Source: JBPCOB01 sp051000715
GTDB lineage: Bacteria; Actinomycetota; Actinomycetes; JALYNC01
NCBI GenBank assembly: GCA_051000715.1
Contig: JBPCOB010000022.1
Coordinates: forward strand, 1-22,524
Direction: 5' to 3'
DNA length: 22,524 bases
Both the position numbers and the translations under genes were made by a program. Below the pieces are notes generated by a model. It saw nothing but the letters and a program-made list of their open reading frames with translations, was not told where the DNA came from and searched no databases. Every line of letters starts with the position of its first letter. Position 1 is the first letter of the stretch. Below, piece by piece: positions 1 through 6,843 of the stretch.

Positions 1-107
1 CACGCTTTCCGCTGCTACCTGGGGCGTCGGGGCGGTTGCGGCACAGGTCCGCTGCCTGGACGCCGCCAGGGATGGCGCCCGCACCGCTGCCCGCGGCAAG
101 CCGCCAT
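1..107 (+). pseudogene. Partial copy of a TadE-like gene (window edge)
   Basis: This stretch is a near-identical copy of bases 302-408, with about five or six differences in 107 bases. In the frame starting at base 2 it encodes the same segment as residues 30-64 of the intact TadE-like protein downstream (TLSAATWGVGAVAAQVRC and onward). After about base 106 the similarity stops abruptly and the frame runs into a proline-rich, pyrimidine-driven reading with no TadE character. The 5' end is cut by the window, so it could be the end of a tandem paralogue, a truncated duplicate, or an assembly artefact near a contig end. The duplication is seen directly; its origin is inference. Confidence 0.55.
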
Positions 108-200
108 CCTATTTCCCTCCCGCACCCCCCCCTCCCCCCCCTTCCCAACCGCCCTCTCCTTCCCCTGTCGCCTGGGCCTGCCCGAGCCTCTGCAGCCTTC
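108..200. other. Pyrimidine-rich spacer upstream of the TadE-like gene
   Basis: Between the two TadE copies lies an unusual strand-asymmetric stretch, roughly 105-169, made almost entirely of C and T on the plus strand, including runs of seven to nine C. No gene is visible. It ends just before the ribosome binding site of the TadE-like gene at 203-210. It may be a slippage-prone tract or a hard-to-sequence region; no function can be assigned. Confidence 0.5.
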
Positions 201-215
201 CTGAAGGAGGTCGAC

Positions 216-608
216 GTGCAGAGCACCGCCGGCGCGGCAACCGACCGGGAGACCGGCTCGGTGACCGCGGAGCTGGTCGTGGCCCTTCCCGCCCTGCTGC
301 TCACGCTTTCCGCTGCTATCTGGGGTGTCGGGGCGGGTGCGGCACAGGTCCGCTGCCTGGACGCCGCCAGGGAGGGCGCCCGCACCGCTGCCCGCGGCGA
401 GCCGCCAGCCGAGGTGCTTGCCGCAGCTCGCCGGGCGGCACCGGCCGGCGCCACCATCCGAGTCCGTCGTAACGGCGACCTGGTGAGAGTCTCGGTCGCT
501 GCGTCGGTAGCACCGCTCGGGATGCTGGCCGGCCGGGCTCCCGCATTGCACGTGTCGGGTGCGGCTACCGCGGACGTCGAGGCCGCCGTACCCCGGTCAC
601 AGCCGTGA
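216..608 (+). CDS. TadE-like pseudopilin / pilus assembly protein
   Basis: A 130-residue protein of the TadE-like family encoded in actinobacterial Tad (Flp pilus) clusters, equivalent in position and type to Rv3655c. A short N-terminal leader ends in a prepilin-like motif, GSVTAE at residues 14-19, followed by one hydrophobic segment at about 18-40; this fits processing by a type IV prepilin peptidase and insertion in the cytoplasmic membrane. The rest is a small, Ala/Arg-rich extracytoplasmic domain. The GTG start is chosen because an excellent Shine-Dalgarno (GAAGGAGG, 203-210) sits five bases upstream. An ATG at 36 in the same frame would add a proline-rich stretch encoded by the pyrimidine tract and is rejected. 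Its stop overlaps the next gene by four bases (GTGA), indicating translational coupling. Confidence 0.8.
   Translation: MQSTAGAATDRETGSVTAELVVALPALLLTLSAAIWGVGAGAAQVRCLDAAREGARTAARGEPPAEVLAAARRAAPAGATIRVRRNGDLVRVSVAASVAPLGMLAGRAPALHVSGAATADVEAAVPRSQP
302..408 (+). repeat. Second copy of a 107-bp direct duplication (partner at 1-107)
   Basis: Direct repeat partner of bases 1-107, lying inside the intact TadE-like gene and covering the hydrophobic segment and the following small-residue helix. The copies start 301 bases apart. Differences are scattered single substitutions without indels, so the codon phase within the block is preserved. Sequence on either side of the block is unrelated between the two places. 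Confidence 0.75.
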
Positions 609-1729
609 CCCGAAAGAGGGCCAGCTCGGCGCCCGCGGGTTCCGACACCGGCACGGCGAGCCGGCCTTGCGACAGCGGCTCGGCGACGGTGTGGGTCCTG
701 GCGTTGAGCGGGCTCGTGGCCGCAGCCGGCCTGGTCGCGGTCGTGCTTACCTCAGCTGTGCTTACCCGGCACCGGGCGGAGACCGCTGCCGACCTGGCGG
801 CTCTCGCGGCGGCGGACGGTGCCCTGCAAGGACCAGCCGCGGCGTGTGCCCGGGCCGCGCGCGTCGCCGCCGCCGACTCCGCGACGTTGACGAGCTGCAC
901 GCTCGTGTCCGCCACCGCCGAGGTGGTGGTCAGCGTGCCGGCGCGCGGCCTGCCCGGGCACTTCTCGCCAGTGCGAGCCCGGGCACGGGCAGGTCCTGCC
1001 GGTTTGGCGCCAACGGCCGGGTCAGCGACGGAAGAGCCGCGGCTTGTCGTTGCCCGCCTCGCTGCCGCCGGCGTCCGCTTGGCCCGCAATCGGCTCGCGC
1101 TCCACGACGGTGCGCTCTGTGGTCACCGGGGTGGTGGCCCGCCGGGAACGCTCCTGCTCCAGCTCCTTCTCCAGCCGGGCCTTCTCGGCCGACAGGGAGG
1201 CCTGCTGCTCTTGGGTGTCACGGACGATCTGGCGACGCTCGATGTTACGCCGGCGACTGCGCCTCAAGCCGCGCATAAGCAGCCAGAGGCCGAGGGCGAA
1301 CACCAGCGCGGTGACCGCGCCGGCGACGAACAGCCCGCCCACGGAGACGTTGGCAAGAGAAACGCCGAAGGCTTCGGGGGAGATCTTGTCGGTGTTGCTC
1401 ACGAGGATGCCGGCGGTCAGTGCGCCGGCGGCCAGCATCAGCAGCAGCCCGAGAACCGCCATTGCGGATCCCCTCTCATTGGGGGCGCGGGCCGCTCACT
1501 CGGCTGCCGCGTCAGTGCAGGGATACCCGATCATCGGCCGTGCTACGCCGGCGCAGGGCCAAGCTGCTCCACCACCGCGCGCAGCAGCCGGCAGGCACCG
1601 GCCTTGTTCAGCGGAGAGTTGCCGTTTCCGCACTTCGGCGACTGCACGCACGAAGGACAGCCACTGTCGCACCCACAGCCGGCAATCGCCTCCTGCGTCG
1701 CTTTCAGCCAAGACCGTCCGGCCGCGTAG
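605..1729 (+). CDS. TadG-like protein of the helicase/secretion neighbourhood (frame lacks a normal stop)
   Basis: The first ~132 residues fit the actinobacterial 'helicase/secretion neighbourhood TadE-like protein' family (Rv3654c type): a short N-terminus, GSATVWVLAL at about 25-34 opening a single hydrophobic segment, then the conserved HRAETAADLAALAAA helix with a small domain ending near GHFSPVRARARA (about base 1000). It starts at GTG 605, overlapping the TadE-like stop, so the two are probably co-translated and act in pilus or secretion assembly at the membrane. Oddly, no in-frame stop occurs until 1729. The reading continues antisense through all of the opposing gene 1022-1462 and into the end of the helicase gene. 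The part beyond about 1005 looks like non-coding read-through, either because the stop was lost or because the real end is hidden by a sequence error. The functional domain call is firm; the 3' end is not. Confidence 0.65.
   Translation: MTRKRASSAPAGSDTGTASRPCDSGSATVWVLALSGLVAAAGLVAVVLTSAVLTRHRAETAADLAALAAADGALQGPAAACARAARVAAADSATLTSCTLVSATAEVVVSVPARGLPGHFSPVRARARAGPAGLAPTAGSATEEPRLVVARLAAAGVRLARNRLALHDGALCGHRGGGPPGTLLLQLLLQPGLLGRQGGLLLLGVTDDLATLDVTPATAPQAAHKQPEAEGEHQRGDRAGDEQPAHGDVGKRNAEGFGGDLVGVAHEDAGGQCAGGQHQQQPENRHCGSPLIGGAGRSLGCRVSAGIPDHRPCYAGAGPSCSTTARSSRQAPALFSGELPFPHFGDCTHEGQPLSHPQPAIASCVAFSQDRPAA
1022..1462 (-). CDS. Small two-TM membrane protein with cytoplasmic coiled coil
   Basis: A 146-residue protein of unknown function. 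Two hydrophobic segments at about 1-20 and 43-66 are followed by an arginine-rich stop-transfer patch (RGLRRSRRRN), a charged Glu/Lys/Gln-rich helix at about 80-108 that looks like a short coiled coil, and a polar tail. The layout resembles small LapA/DUF1049-like membrane proteins of actinobacteria, but I cannot place it in a named family with certainty. The ATG is preceded by GAGAGGGG about seven bases upstream, a good ribosome binding site. It lies about 80 bases downstream of the helicase gene on the same strand and could be transcribed with it. The TadG-like frame runs antisense through its whole length. Confidence 0.7.
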   Translation of the reverse strand: MAVLGLLLMLAAGALTAGILVSNTDKISPEAFGVSLANVSVGGLFVAGAVTALVFALGLWLLMRGLRRSRRRNIERRQIVRDTQEQQASLSAEKARLEKELEQERSRRATTPVTTERTVVEREPIAGQADAGGSEAGNDKPRLFRR

Positions 1730-3948
1730 CCGCGCTCGGCGAACCCGACGCCGCCCGGCGATCCGTCGTAGACGAAGACCGTCGTGCGGCCGGTGTCGGG
1801 ATGCATGGCCGTTGAGACCCCGCCGATGTCCCAGCGGTCACAGGTGGCGAAGAGCGGTAGCAGGCCGATCGAGGCATGCTCGGCCGCGTGCGCGGCACCT
1901 GCTACGTCCTCCCGGTCCAGTCCAGCACGTTCGAGCAGCGCCGCTGTGGCCGTCCACCACACCGCCCGGGTGCGCAGCCTCCGGGCCGGCAGGTCGAGGC
2001 CAACCTCGCCGAGAATCTCTCCGGTGAGCAGCCGGCGACGTAGGTAGCTGACCACCTGTCTGGTGACGTCCACCGTTCCGAAGTGCAGGCACACCTCCGG
2101 ACACTGTTCGGTCTTCAAAGCCTCGACCACGGCGATGTCGGTCAGGTCACGCGCCGAAGTCGAGTAGTCAGGGTCGTCCGGTTCGACCAGGGCGACGTCT
2201 TCAGCGAGGTCCAGCGAGCGCACGACGTAGGACTCGCCCTGATGCAGGTAGACCGCGCCCTCGTGCACGGTGGAATGCGCGGCCGAGTTGTCCACGGTGC
2301 CCAGCAGCCGGCCGGTCGACGCCTCGACGAGGCGGATCGGTGGCCCACCCACGCTCCGGATATCGGCGAGGTCGCAGGCACGCTCGCGCCGCGTCCAGAA
2401 CCAGCCCGCCGGTCGGCGGCGCAGCAGCCCGCGGTCCACCAACTTGGTCAGCACGCCGTCCGTGGCGGGGCCGAAGCGGTCTAGGTCCGACTCGATCAGC
2501 GGCAGCTCGGCGGCGGCGGCACACAGGTGGGGTCCGAGAACGTACGGGTTGTCCGGGTCGAGCACCGTTGCCTCGACCGGCCGGCCGAAAAGCGCCTCCG
2601 GGTGATGAACCAGGTAGCTGTCCAGCGGGTCATCCGAGGCGACCAGCACGGCGAGGGACGACCGGCCCGCTCGGCCGGCACGCCCCGCCTGCTGCCAGAC
2701 CGAGGCGACCCGGCCCGGGAAGCCGGCCAGCACCACGGCATCCAGGCCCGCCACGTCGACGCCAAGTTCGAGCGCAGATGTCGCAGCCAGTCCTAGCAGG
2801 TCTCCCCGTTGCAGGGCGACCTCCAGCGCCCGCCGCTCCTCCGGCAGGTAGCCGGCCCGGTACGCGGCCACCCGGGCGGCCAGCTCGGGTTCCGCCTCGC
2901 CCAGCGCGCGCCGGGCCGCCAGCGCCACCGCCTCCGCCCCCCGCCGGGACCGGACGAAGGCCAGCGTGCGGGTGCCGTCGGCGACCAGGTCGGCCAGCAG
3001 ATCGGCCGCCTCGGCGGTGGCGGACCGGCGCACCAGCGTCTCCTGCTCTCCCACGAGGTCCGACATGGGCGGCTCCCACAGGGCGAACTCGGTCGCACCG
3101 CGCGGCGACGCGTCATCGATGATTTCGCTGACCGGCACACCCACCAGCCGGCCGGCCGATGCCGCCGGTTCTGACACCGTGGCGGAGGCGAGCAGGAACG
3201 TCGGCGCCGCGCCGTACCTGTCACACACACGTGCGAGTCGACGCAGCACCTGCGCCACGTGTGAGCCGAACACCCCTCGGTACGCGTGGCACTCGTCCAC
3301 GACGACGTAGCGGACCCGACGCAGGTACGCCGCCCAGCGGGGATGGCCGGGCAGCATGCCCCGGTGCAGCATGTCCGGATTCGTCAGGACCAGGTTGGCG
3401 TGCGCCCGCACCCAGTCCCGCTCAGCCGGCGGTGTGTCCCCGTCGTAGGTGGCCGCCCGCACGTCCGGCAGGCCCAGGGCTCGTACCGACCGCAGCTGGT
3501 CGGCCGCCAGCGCCTTGGTCGGTGCGAGATAGAGCGCGGTCGCGGGCTCCCCGGACACCAGCGCTGACAGCACCGGGAGCAGGTAGGCCAGGGACTTCCC
3601 CGACGCGGTGCCGGTGGCTACCACGACCGAGCGGCCGGCCACCGCCAGCTCGGCTGCCGCGGCCTGGTGCTCCCAGGGGGCTCCGATGCCGACCAGCGCC
3701 ATCCGGTCGATCACCTGCTGTGGCACCCAGGTCGGCCAGCCCGTCGTCCGCCCGGCCCGTGCCGGCACCGGCTCGACATGGGTGACCCGGCTGCGCCGAC
3801 TGGGATCCCGCAGCAGCCGGGCGAGCGGCGTACCGCTGCCGGTGGCAGGCGGCAAGGCCCACCCGGGAGGCGGTGCGCCCTGCGGCACGGAAGCCGGTGC
3901 GGTGGAGGCCGGTGCGGTGGAGGTCGGCACGGGGGGCCAGTGTCGCAC
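1543..3948 (-). CDS. DECH-box helicase of the MrfA/YprA type (Rv3649-like)
   Basis: An 801-residue superfamily 2 helicase of the actinobacterial 'helicase/secretion neighbourhood' family, with the architecture of MrfA (YprA), which in Bacillus and mycobacteria repairs mitomycin C damage. Motifs: EHQ (Q-like) at 93-95; Walker A GTASGKS at 113-119 with K118; PTKALA at 143-148; DECH at 218-221; SAT at 255-257; helicase C-terminal domain at about 310-440 with QQAGRAGRAGR (419-429). The C-terminal DUF1998-like region ends in a cysteine cluster (C758, C760, C764, C767, C773) expected to bind zinc. The start is uncertain: neither GTG 3948 nor GTG 3930 has a clear Shine-Dalgarno, the first ~40 residues are low complexity, and homologues begin near the RVTHVE segment (54-59). 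Being opposite a Tad cluster is typical for the family; no functional link to pili is proven. Confidence 0.88.
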   Translation of the reverse strand: MRHWPPVPTSTAPASTAPASVPQGAPPPGWALPPATGSGTPLARLLRDPSRRSRVTHVEPVPARAGRTTGWPTWVPQQVIDRMALVGIGAPWEHQAAAAELAVAGRSVVVATGTASGKSLAYLLPVLSALVSGEPATALYLAPTKALAADQLRSVRALGLPDVRAATYDGDTPPAERDWVRAHANLVLTNPDMLHRGMLPGHPRWAAYLRRVRYVVVDECHAYRGVFGSHVAQVLRRLARVCDRYGAAPTFLLASATVSEPAASAGRLVGVPVSEIIDDASPRGATEFALWEPPMSDLVGEQETLVRRSATAEAADLLADLVADGTRTLAFVRSRRGAEAVALAARRALGEAEPELAARVAAYRAGYLPEERRALEVALQRGDLLGLAATSALELGVDVAGLDAVVLAGFPGRVASVWQQAGRAGRAGRSSLAVLVASDDPLDSYLVHHPEALFGRPVEATVLDPDNPYVLGPHLCAAAAELPLIESDLDRFGPATDGVLTKLVDRGLLRRRPAGWFWTRRERACDLADIRSVGGPPIRLVEASTGRLLGTVDNSAAHSTVHEGAVYLHQGESYVVRSLDLAEDVALVEPDDPDYSTSARDLTDIAVVEALKTEQCPEVCLHFGTVDVTRQVVSYLRRRLLTGEILGEVGLDLPARRLRTRAVWWTATAALLERAGLDREDVAGAAHAAEHASIGLLPLFATCDRWDIGGVSTAMHPDTGRTTVFVYDGSPGGVGFAERGYAAGRSWLKATQEAIAGCGCDSGCPSCVQSPKCGNGNSPLNKAGACRLLRAVVEQLGPAPA
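3893..3922. repeat. Two perfect 15-bp tandem units
   Basis: The unit GCCGGTGCGGTGGAG occurs twice in a row, followed by a few matching bases. It encodes the repeated STAPA at the extreme N-terminus of the helicase frame. It is probably a slippage-generated low-complexity tail with no structural role, and it adds to the doubt about the helicase start. Confidence 0.7.
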
Positions 3949-3990
3949 TGGTGGCCGTCAACGCGCCGGCGATGCCGACCGGTGCATGAT

Positions 3991-3996
3991 TAGATT
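3991..3996 (+). promoter_or_regulatory. Possible -10 box for the bldG-like gene
   Basis: TAGATT is the only AT-rich hexamer in the 89-base divergent gap between the helicase and the STAS gene and fits the TANNNT form of actinobacterial -10 boxes. No convincing -35 element is seen 16-19 bases upstream, so it may be an alternative-sigma or activator-dependent promoter, or chance. Confidence 0.3.
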
Positions 3997-4037
3997 TCGC
4001 AGCGAGCCCGCACGGGGCCGTACGCCATGGAGGACGC

Positions 4038-4379
4038 GTGGACCTGTCCCTGTCGACCAGAAGTGAGGGCGACCGCACGATTGTGGAGGTCGGCGGGGAG
4101 ATCGACGTCTATACCGCGCCCAAGCTGCGCGAGCAGCTGATCGACCTGGTATCCGGCGGCAGCTACCACTTGGTCGTCGACATGGAGAACGTCGACTTCC
4201 TGGACTCGACCGGGCTCGGTGTGCTGGTGGGTGGGCTCAAGCGGGTCCGCGCGCACGACGGTTCCCTGCGACTGGTGTGCACCCAGGAGCGCATCCTCAA
4301 GATCTTTCGTATCACCGGCCTGACCAAGGTTTTCCCGATCCACTCCTCGGTCTCCGAAGCCGTCTCGGCGACCGACTGA
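4038..4379 (+). CDS. bldG: BldG-like anti-sigma factor antagonist (STAS domain)
   Basis: A single-domain STAS protein of 113 residues, the same length as Streptomyces BldG and very close to it throughout, including EIDVYTAPKLREQL and the KIFRITGLTKVFPIH tail. The phosphorylated serine of the family is present in D56-S57-TGLGVLVGGL. In this family the unphosphorylated form binds and sequesters anti-sigma factors, releasing sigma factors for development or stress responses, while kinase activity of the anti-sigma partner inactivates it. The GTG start has ATGGAGG at 4027-4033 upstream. It is divergent from the helicase and about 150 bases upstream of hppA. The ApgA-type kinase/anti-sigma gene that follows bldG in Streptomyces is absent here. 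The orthology call is based on recalled family sequence, not a search. Confidence 0.9.
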   Translation: MDLSLSTRSEGDRTIVEVGGEIDVYTAPKLREQLIDLVSGGSYHLVVDMENVDFLDSTGLGVLVGGLKRVRAHDGSLRLVCTQERILKIFRITGLTKVFPIHSSVSEAVSATD

Positions 4380-4427
4380 TCGGCGCGGACCCGACCCATC
4401 CCGTACACTCGGCCCGCCGGGCGGCTC

Positions 4428-4445
4428 CCGTCACGTATATGACGG
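4428..4445. promoter_or_regulatory. Perfect palindrome upstream of hppA, possible operator
   Basis: CCGTCA-CGTATA-TGACGG is a perfect 6+6 inverted repeat with a six-base, AT-containing centre in the gap between the bldG-like gene and hppA. Its size and symmetry suit a dimeric regulator. It could also form a small hairpin. A possible -10 (TACACT, 4404-4409) lies just upstream, so a bound protein would sit near the transcription start. I do not recognise the regulator. Confidence 0.35.
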
Positions 4446-4531
4446 CTTGTGGTCGCGCCCGGCTGTCCCTGTGCCGCAGGCCGGTTCGCCGATCCTCGCG
4501 CCGGGGTCACCGCGCTGGTCAAGGAGGATGC

Positions 4532-6838
4532 ATGCCCGGGGTCACCCTGGTCGCCGCGGGGCCGGCCACCCATGTGGGTGGCGGCGACTACGCGCTCGTC
4601 GTCGTCGTAGCCGCGGTCGCCGTACTCGCCCTGTTCGTCGCGTTGGGCCTAGTGCGTGAGGTGCTTGCGGCCAGCGAGGGCAGCGCCAAGATGGTGGAGA
4701 TCGCCCGGGCCATCCAGGTCGGTGCGGAGGCCTACCTGCGGCGGCAGTTCCGGACCCTGTCGGCGTTCGTCGTAGGGGTCTTCTTCGTCCTGCTGCTGCT
4801 GCCTGCGCACGACGGCAGCGTGCGGATCGGACGATCGGTCTTCTTCGTCGTCGGAGCCGTCTTCTCGGGCCTGGTCGGCTTCGTCGGCATGAGCCTGGCG
4901 GTGCGCGGCAACGTGCGGGTGGCCGCCGCGGCTCAGTCCTCCGGGCTCAAGCGGGCGCTGCGGATCGCCTTCCGTACCGGCGGCGTCGCCGGCATGTTCA
5001 CGGTGGGCCTGGGCCTGCTCGGAGCGGCCGGCGTACTGCTGATCTACAACGACAACGCGCCGGAGGTGCTCGAGGGGTTCGGGCTGGGTGGCGCGCTGCT
5101 GGCCATGTTCATGCGAGTCGGTGGAGGCATCTTCACCAAGGCCGCCGACGTGGGCGCCGACCTGGTCGGCAAGGTGGAGCAGGGCATCCCGGAGGACGAC
5201 CCGCGCAACGCCGCCACGATCGCCGACAACGTCGGCGACAACGTCGGCGACTGCGCCGGCATGGCCGCGGACCTCTTTGAGTCCTACGCCGTCACACTGG
5301 TCGCCGCGCTGATCCTGGGCAAGGCTGCGTTCGGCTTCCACGGTCTGGTCTTTCCGCTCATCGTGCCCGCGATCGGCGTTCTGACGGCGATCATCGGTAT
5401 CTTCGCGGTCGCCCCGCGAGACGGGGACCGCAACGGCATGGCCGCGATCAACCGCGGCTTCTTCCTCTCGGCCGTGGTCTCGGCGGTGCTGGTAGCCGCC
5501 GCGGCGTTCGCCTACCTGCCGTCGTCGTTCGAGGACTTCCCCGGCGGCGTGGCGGCCGGCGCCAACGGCAACCCGAGGCTGATCGCGATCGGTTCGGTGC
5601 TGATCGGACTGGTGCTCGCCAGCGCCATCCAGCTGCTCACCGGCTACTTCACCGAGACCACCCGCAAGCCCGTCCAGGACATCGCCCGGTCGTCACTGAC
5701 CGGCGCGGCCACCACGATCCTGGCGGGCATCTCGGTCGGGCTCGAGAGCGCGGTCTACTCGGCCCTGCTCATCGGCGCGGCCGTCTACGGCGCCTTCCTG
5801 CTGGGCGGCAGCTCGGTCGTCGTGGCCCTGTACGCCGTCGCCCTGGCGGGCACCGGCCTGCTAACCACCGTGGGGGTCATCGTCTCGATGGACACCTATG
5901 GCCCGGTGTCGGACAACGCGCATGGCATCGCGGAGATGTCCGGCGGTCTGGGCCACGAAGCGGACGAGATCATGGCCTCGCTGGACGCCGTGGGCAACAC
6001 CACCAAGGCGATCACCAAGGGCATCGCGATCGCGACCGCGGTGCTGGCCGCCACCGCGTTGTTCGGATCGTTCCGTACGGCGGTCGAGGACGCGCTGCCC
6101 AGTGGGCTCGCCAACTCCTTCTCGCTCTCGATCGACAAGCCGAACCTGCTGGTGGGCCTGATCATCGGGGCGGCCGTGGTCTTCCTCTTCTCCGGCCTGG
6201 CCATCAACGCGGTCTCCCGGGCCGCCGGTCGGGTGGTCTTCGAGGTGCGCGAGCAGTTCCGCCAGCACCCCGGGATCATGGACTACTCCGAGAAGCCGGA
6301 CTACGGCCGGGTGGTCGACATCTGCACCCGCGACTCGCTGCGCGAGCTGGTCACCCCCGGCCTGCTGGCCATCCTCGCTCCGGTGGCGGTCGGCTTCGGT
6401 CTGGGCTACGCCCCGCTCGGGGCCTTCCTGGCCGGTGCGATCGCGGCCGGCGTACTGATGGCGGTCTTCCTGGCCAACTCCGGCGGTGCGTGGGACAACG
6501 CCAAGAAGCTGGTCGAGGAGGGCGTGCACGGGGGCAAGGGGTCCAAGGCACACGAGGCCACCGTCATCGGCGACACCGTCGGGGACCCGTTCAAGGACAC
6601 TGCCGGACCGGCGCTCAACCCGCTCCTCAAGGTCATGAACCTGGTCGCGCTGCTGATCGCGCCCAGCGTCGTCCGGTACGCGACCGGGGCGGACAAGAAC
6701 ACCGTGCTACGGCTGGTGCTCGCCCTTGCGGCCGCGGCGGTGATCGCCCTGGCGGTGCTGTACTCCAAGCGGCGCCCGGTCGCCGGCGCGCCCGATGTCC
6801 AGCAGTCGGCGGTTGGCGTGGAGCGGGTACCCGTCTGA
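4532..6838 (+). CDS. hppA: Membrane-bound proton-translocating pyrophosphatase
   Basis: A 768-residue polytopic enzyme that couples hydrolysis of pyrophosphate to proton export across the cytoplasmic membrane. Hallmarks are the substrate motif DVGADLVGKVE at 206-216, the DNVGDNVGDCAG acidic motif shortly after it, and the C-terminal GGAWDNAKK and IGDTVGDPFKDTAGPALNPL motifs, in a protein with many hydrophobic helices. The potassium-dependence motif reads GNTTKAITKG, with Lys492 and Thr495 where K+-dependent enzymes have Ala and Gly/Ala, so this is predicted to be K+-independent. The ATG is selected for AAGGAGG (4521-4527) just upstream; the in-frame sequence before it is not membrane-like. 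Length and motifs are complete. It probably recycles biosynthetic pyrophosphate while supporting the proton gradient. Confidence 0.96.
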   Translation: MPGVTLVAAGPATHVGGGDYALVVVVAAVAVLALFVALGLVREVLAASEGSAKMVEIARAIQVGAEAYLRRQFRTLSAFVVGVFFVLLLLPAHDGSVRIGRSVFFVVGAVFSGLVGFVGMSLAVRGNVRVAAAAQSSGLKRALRIAFRTGGVAGMFTVGLGLLGAAGVLLIYNDNAPEVLEGFGLGGALLAMFMRVGGGIFTKAADVGADLVGKVEQGIPEDDPRNAATIADNVGDNVGDCAGMAADLFESYAVTLVAALILGKAAFGFHGLVFPLIVPAIGVLTAIIGIFAVAPRDGDRNGMAAINRGFFLSAVVSAVLVAAAAFAYLPSSFEDFPGGVAAGANGNPRLIAIGSVLIGLVLASAIQLLTGYFTETTRKPVQDIARSSLTGAATTILAGISVGLESAVYSALLIGAAVYGAFLLGGSSVVVALYAVALAGTGLLTTVGVIVSMDTYGPVSDNAHGIAEMSGGLGHEADEIMASLDAVGNTTKAITKGIAIATAVLAATALFGSFRTAVEDALPSGLANSFSLSIDKPNLLVGLIIGAAVVFLFSGLAINAVSRAAGRVVFEVREQFRQHPGIMDYSEKPDYGRVVDICTRDSLRELVTPGLLAILAPVAVGFGLGYAPLGAFLAGAIAAGVLMAVFLANSGGAWDNAKKLVEEGVHGGKGSKAHEATVIGDTVGDPFKDTAGPALNPLLKVMNLVALLIAPSVVRYATGADKNTVLRLVLALAAAAVIALAVLYSKRRPVAGAPDVQQSAVGVERVPV

Positions 6839-6843
6839 CGTCG

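Noticed and set aside
15..551. 178-codon open frame on the minus strand
   Set aside because: It is antisense to the TadE-like gene and its duplicate, has low-complexity composition and exists because GC-rich DNA lacks stop codons.
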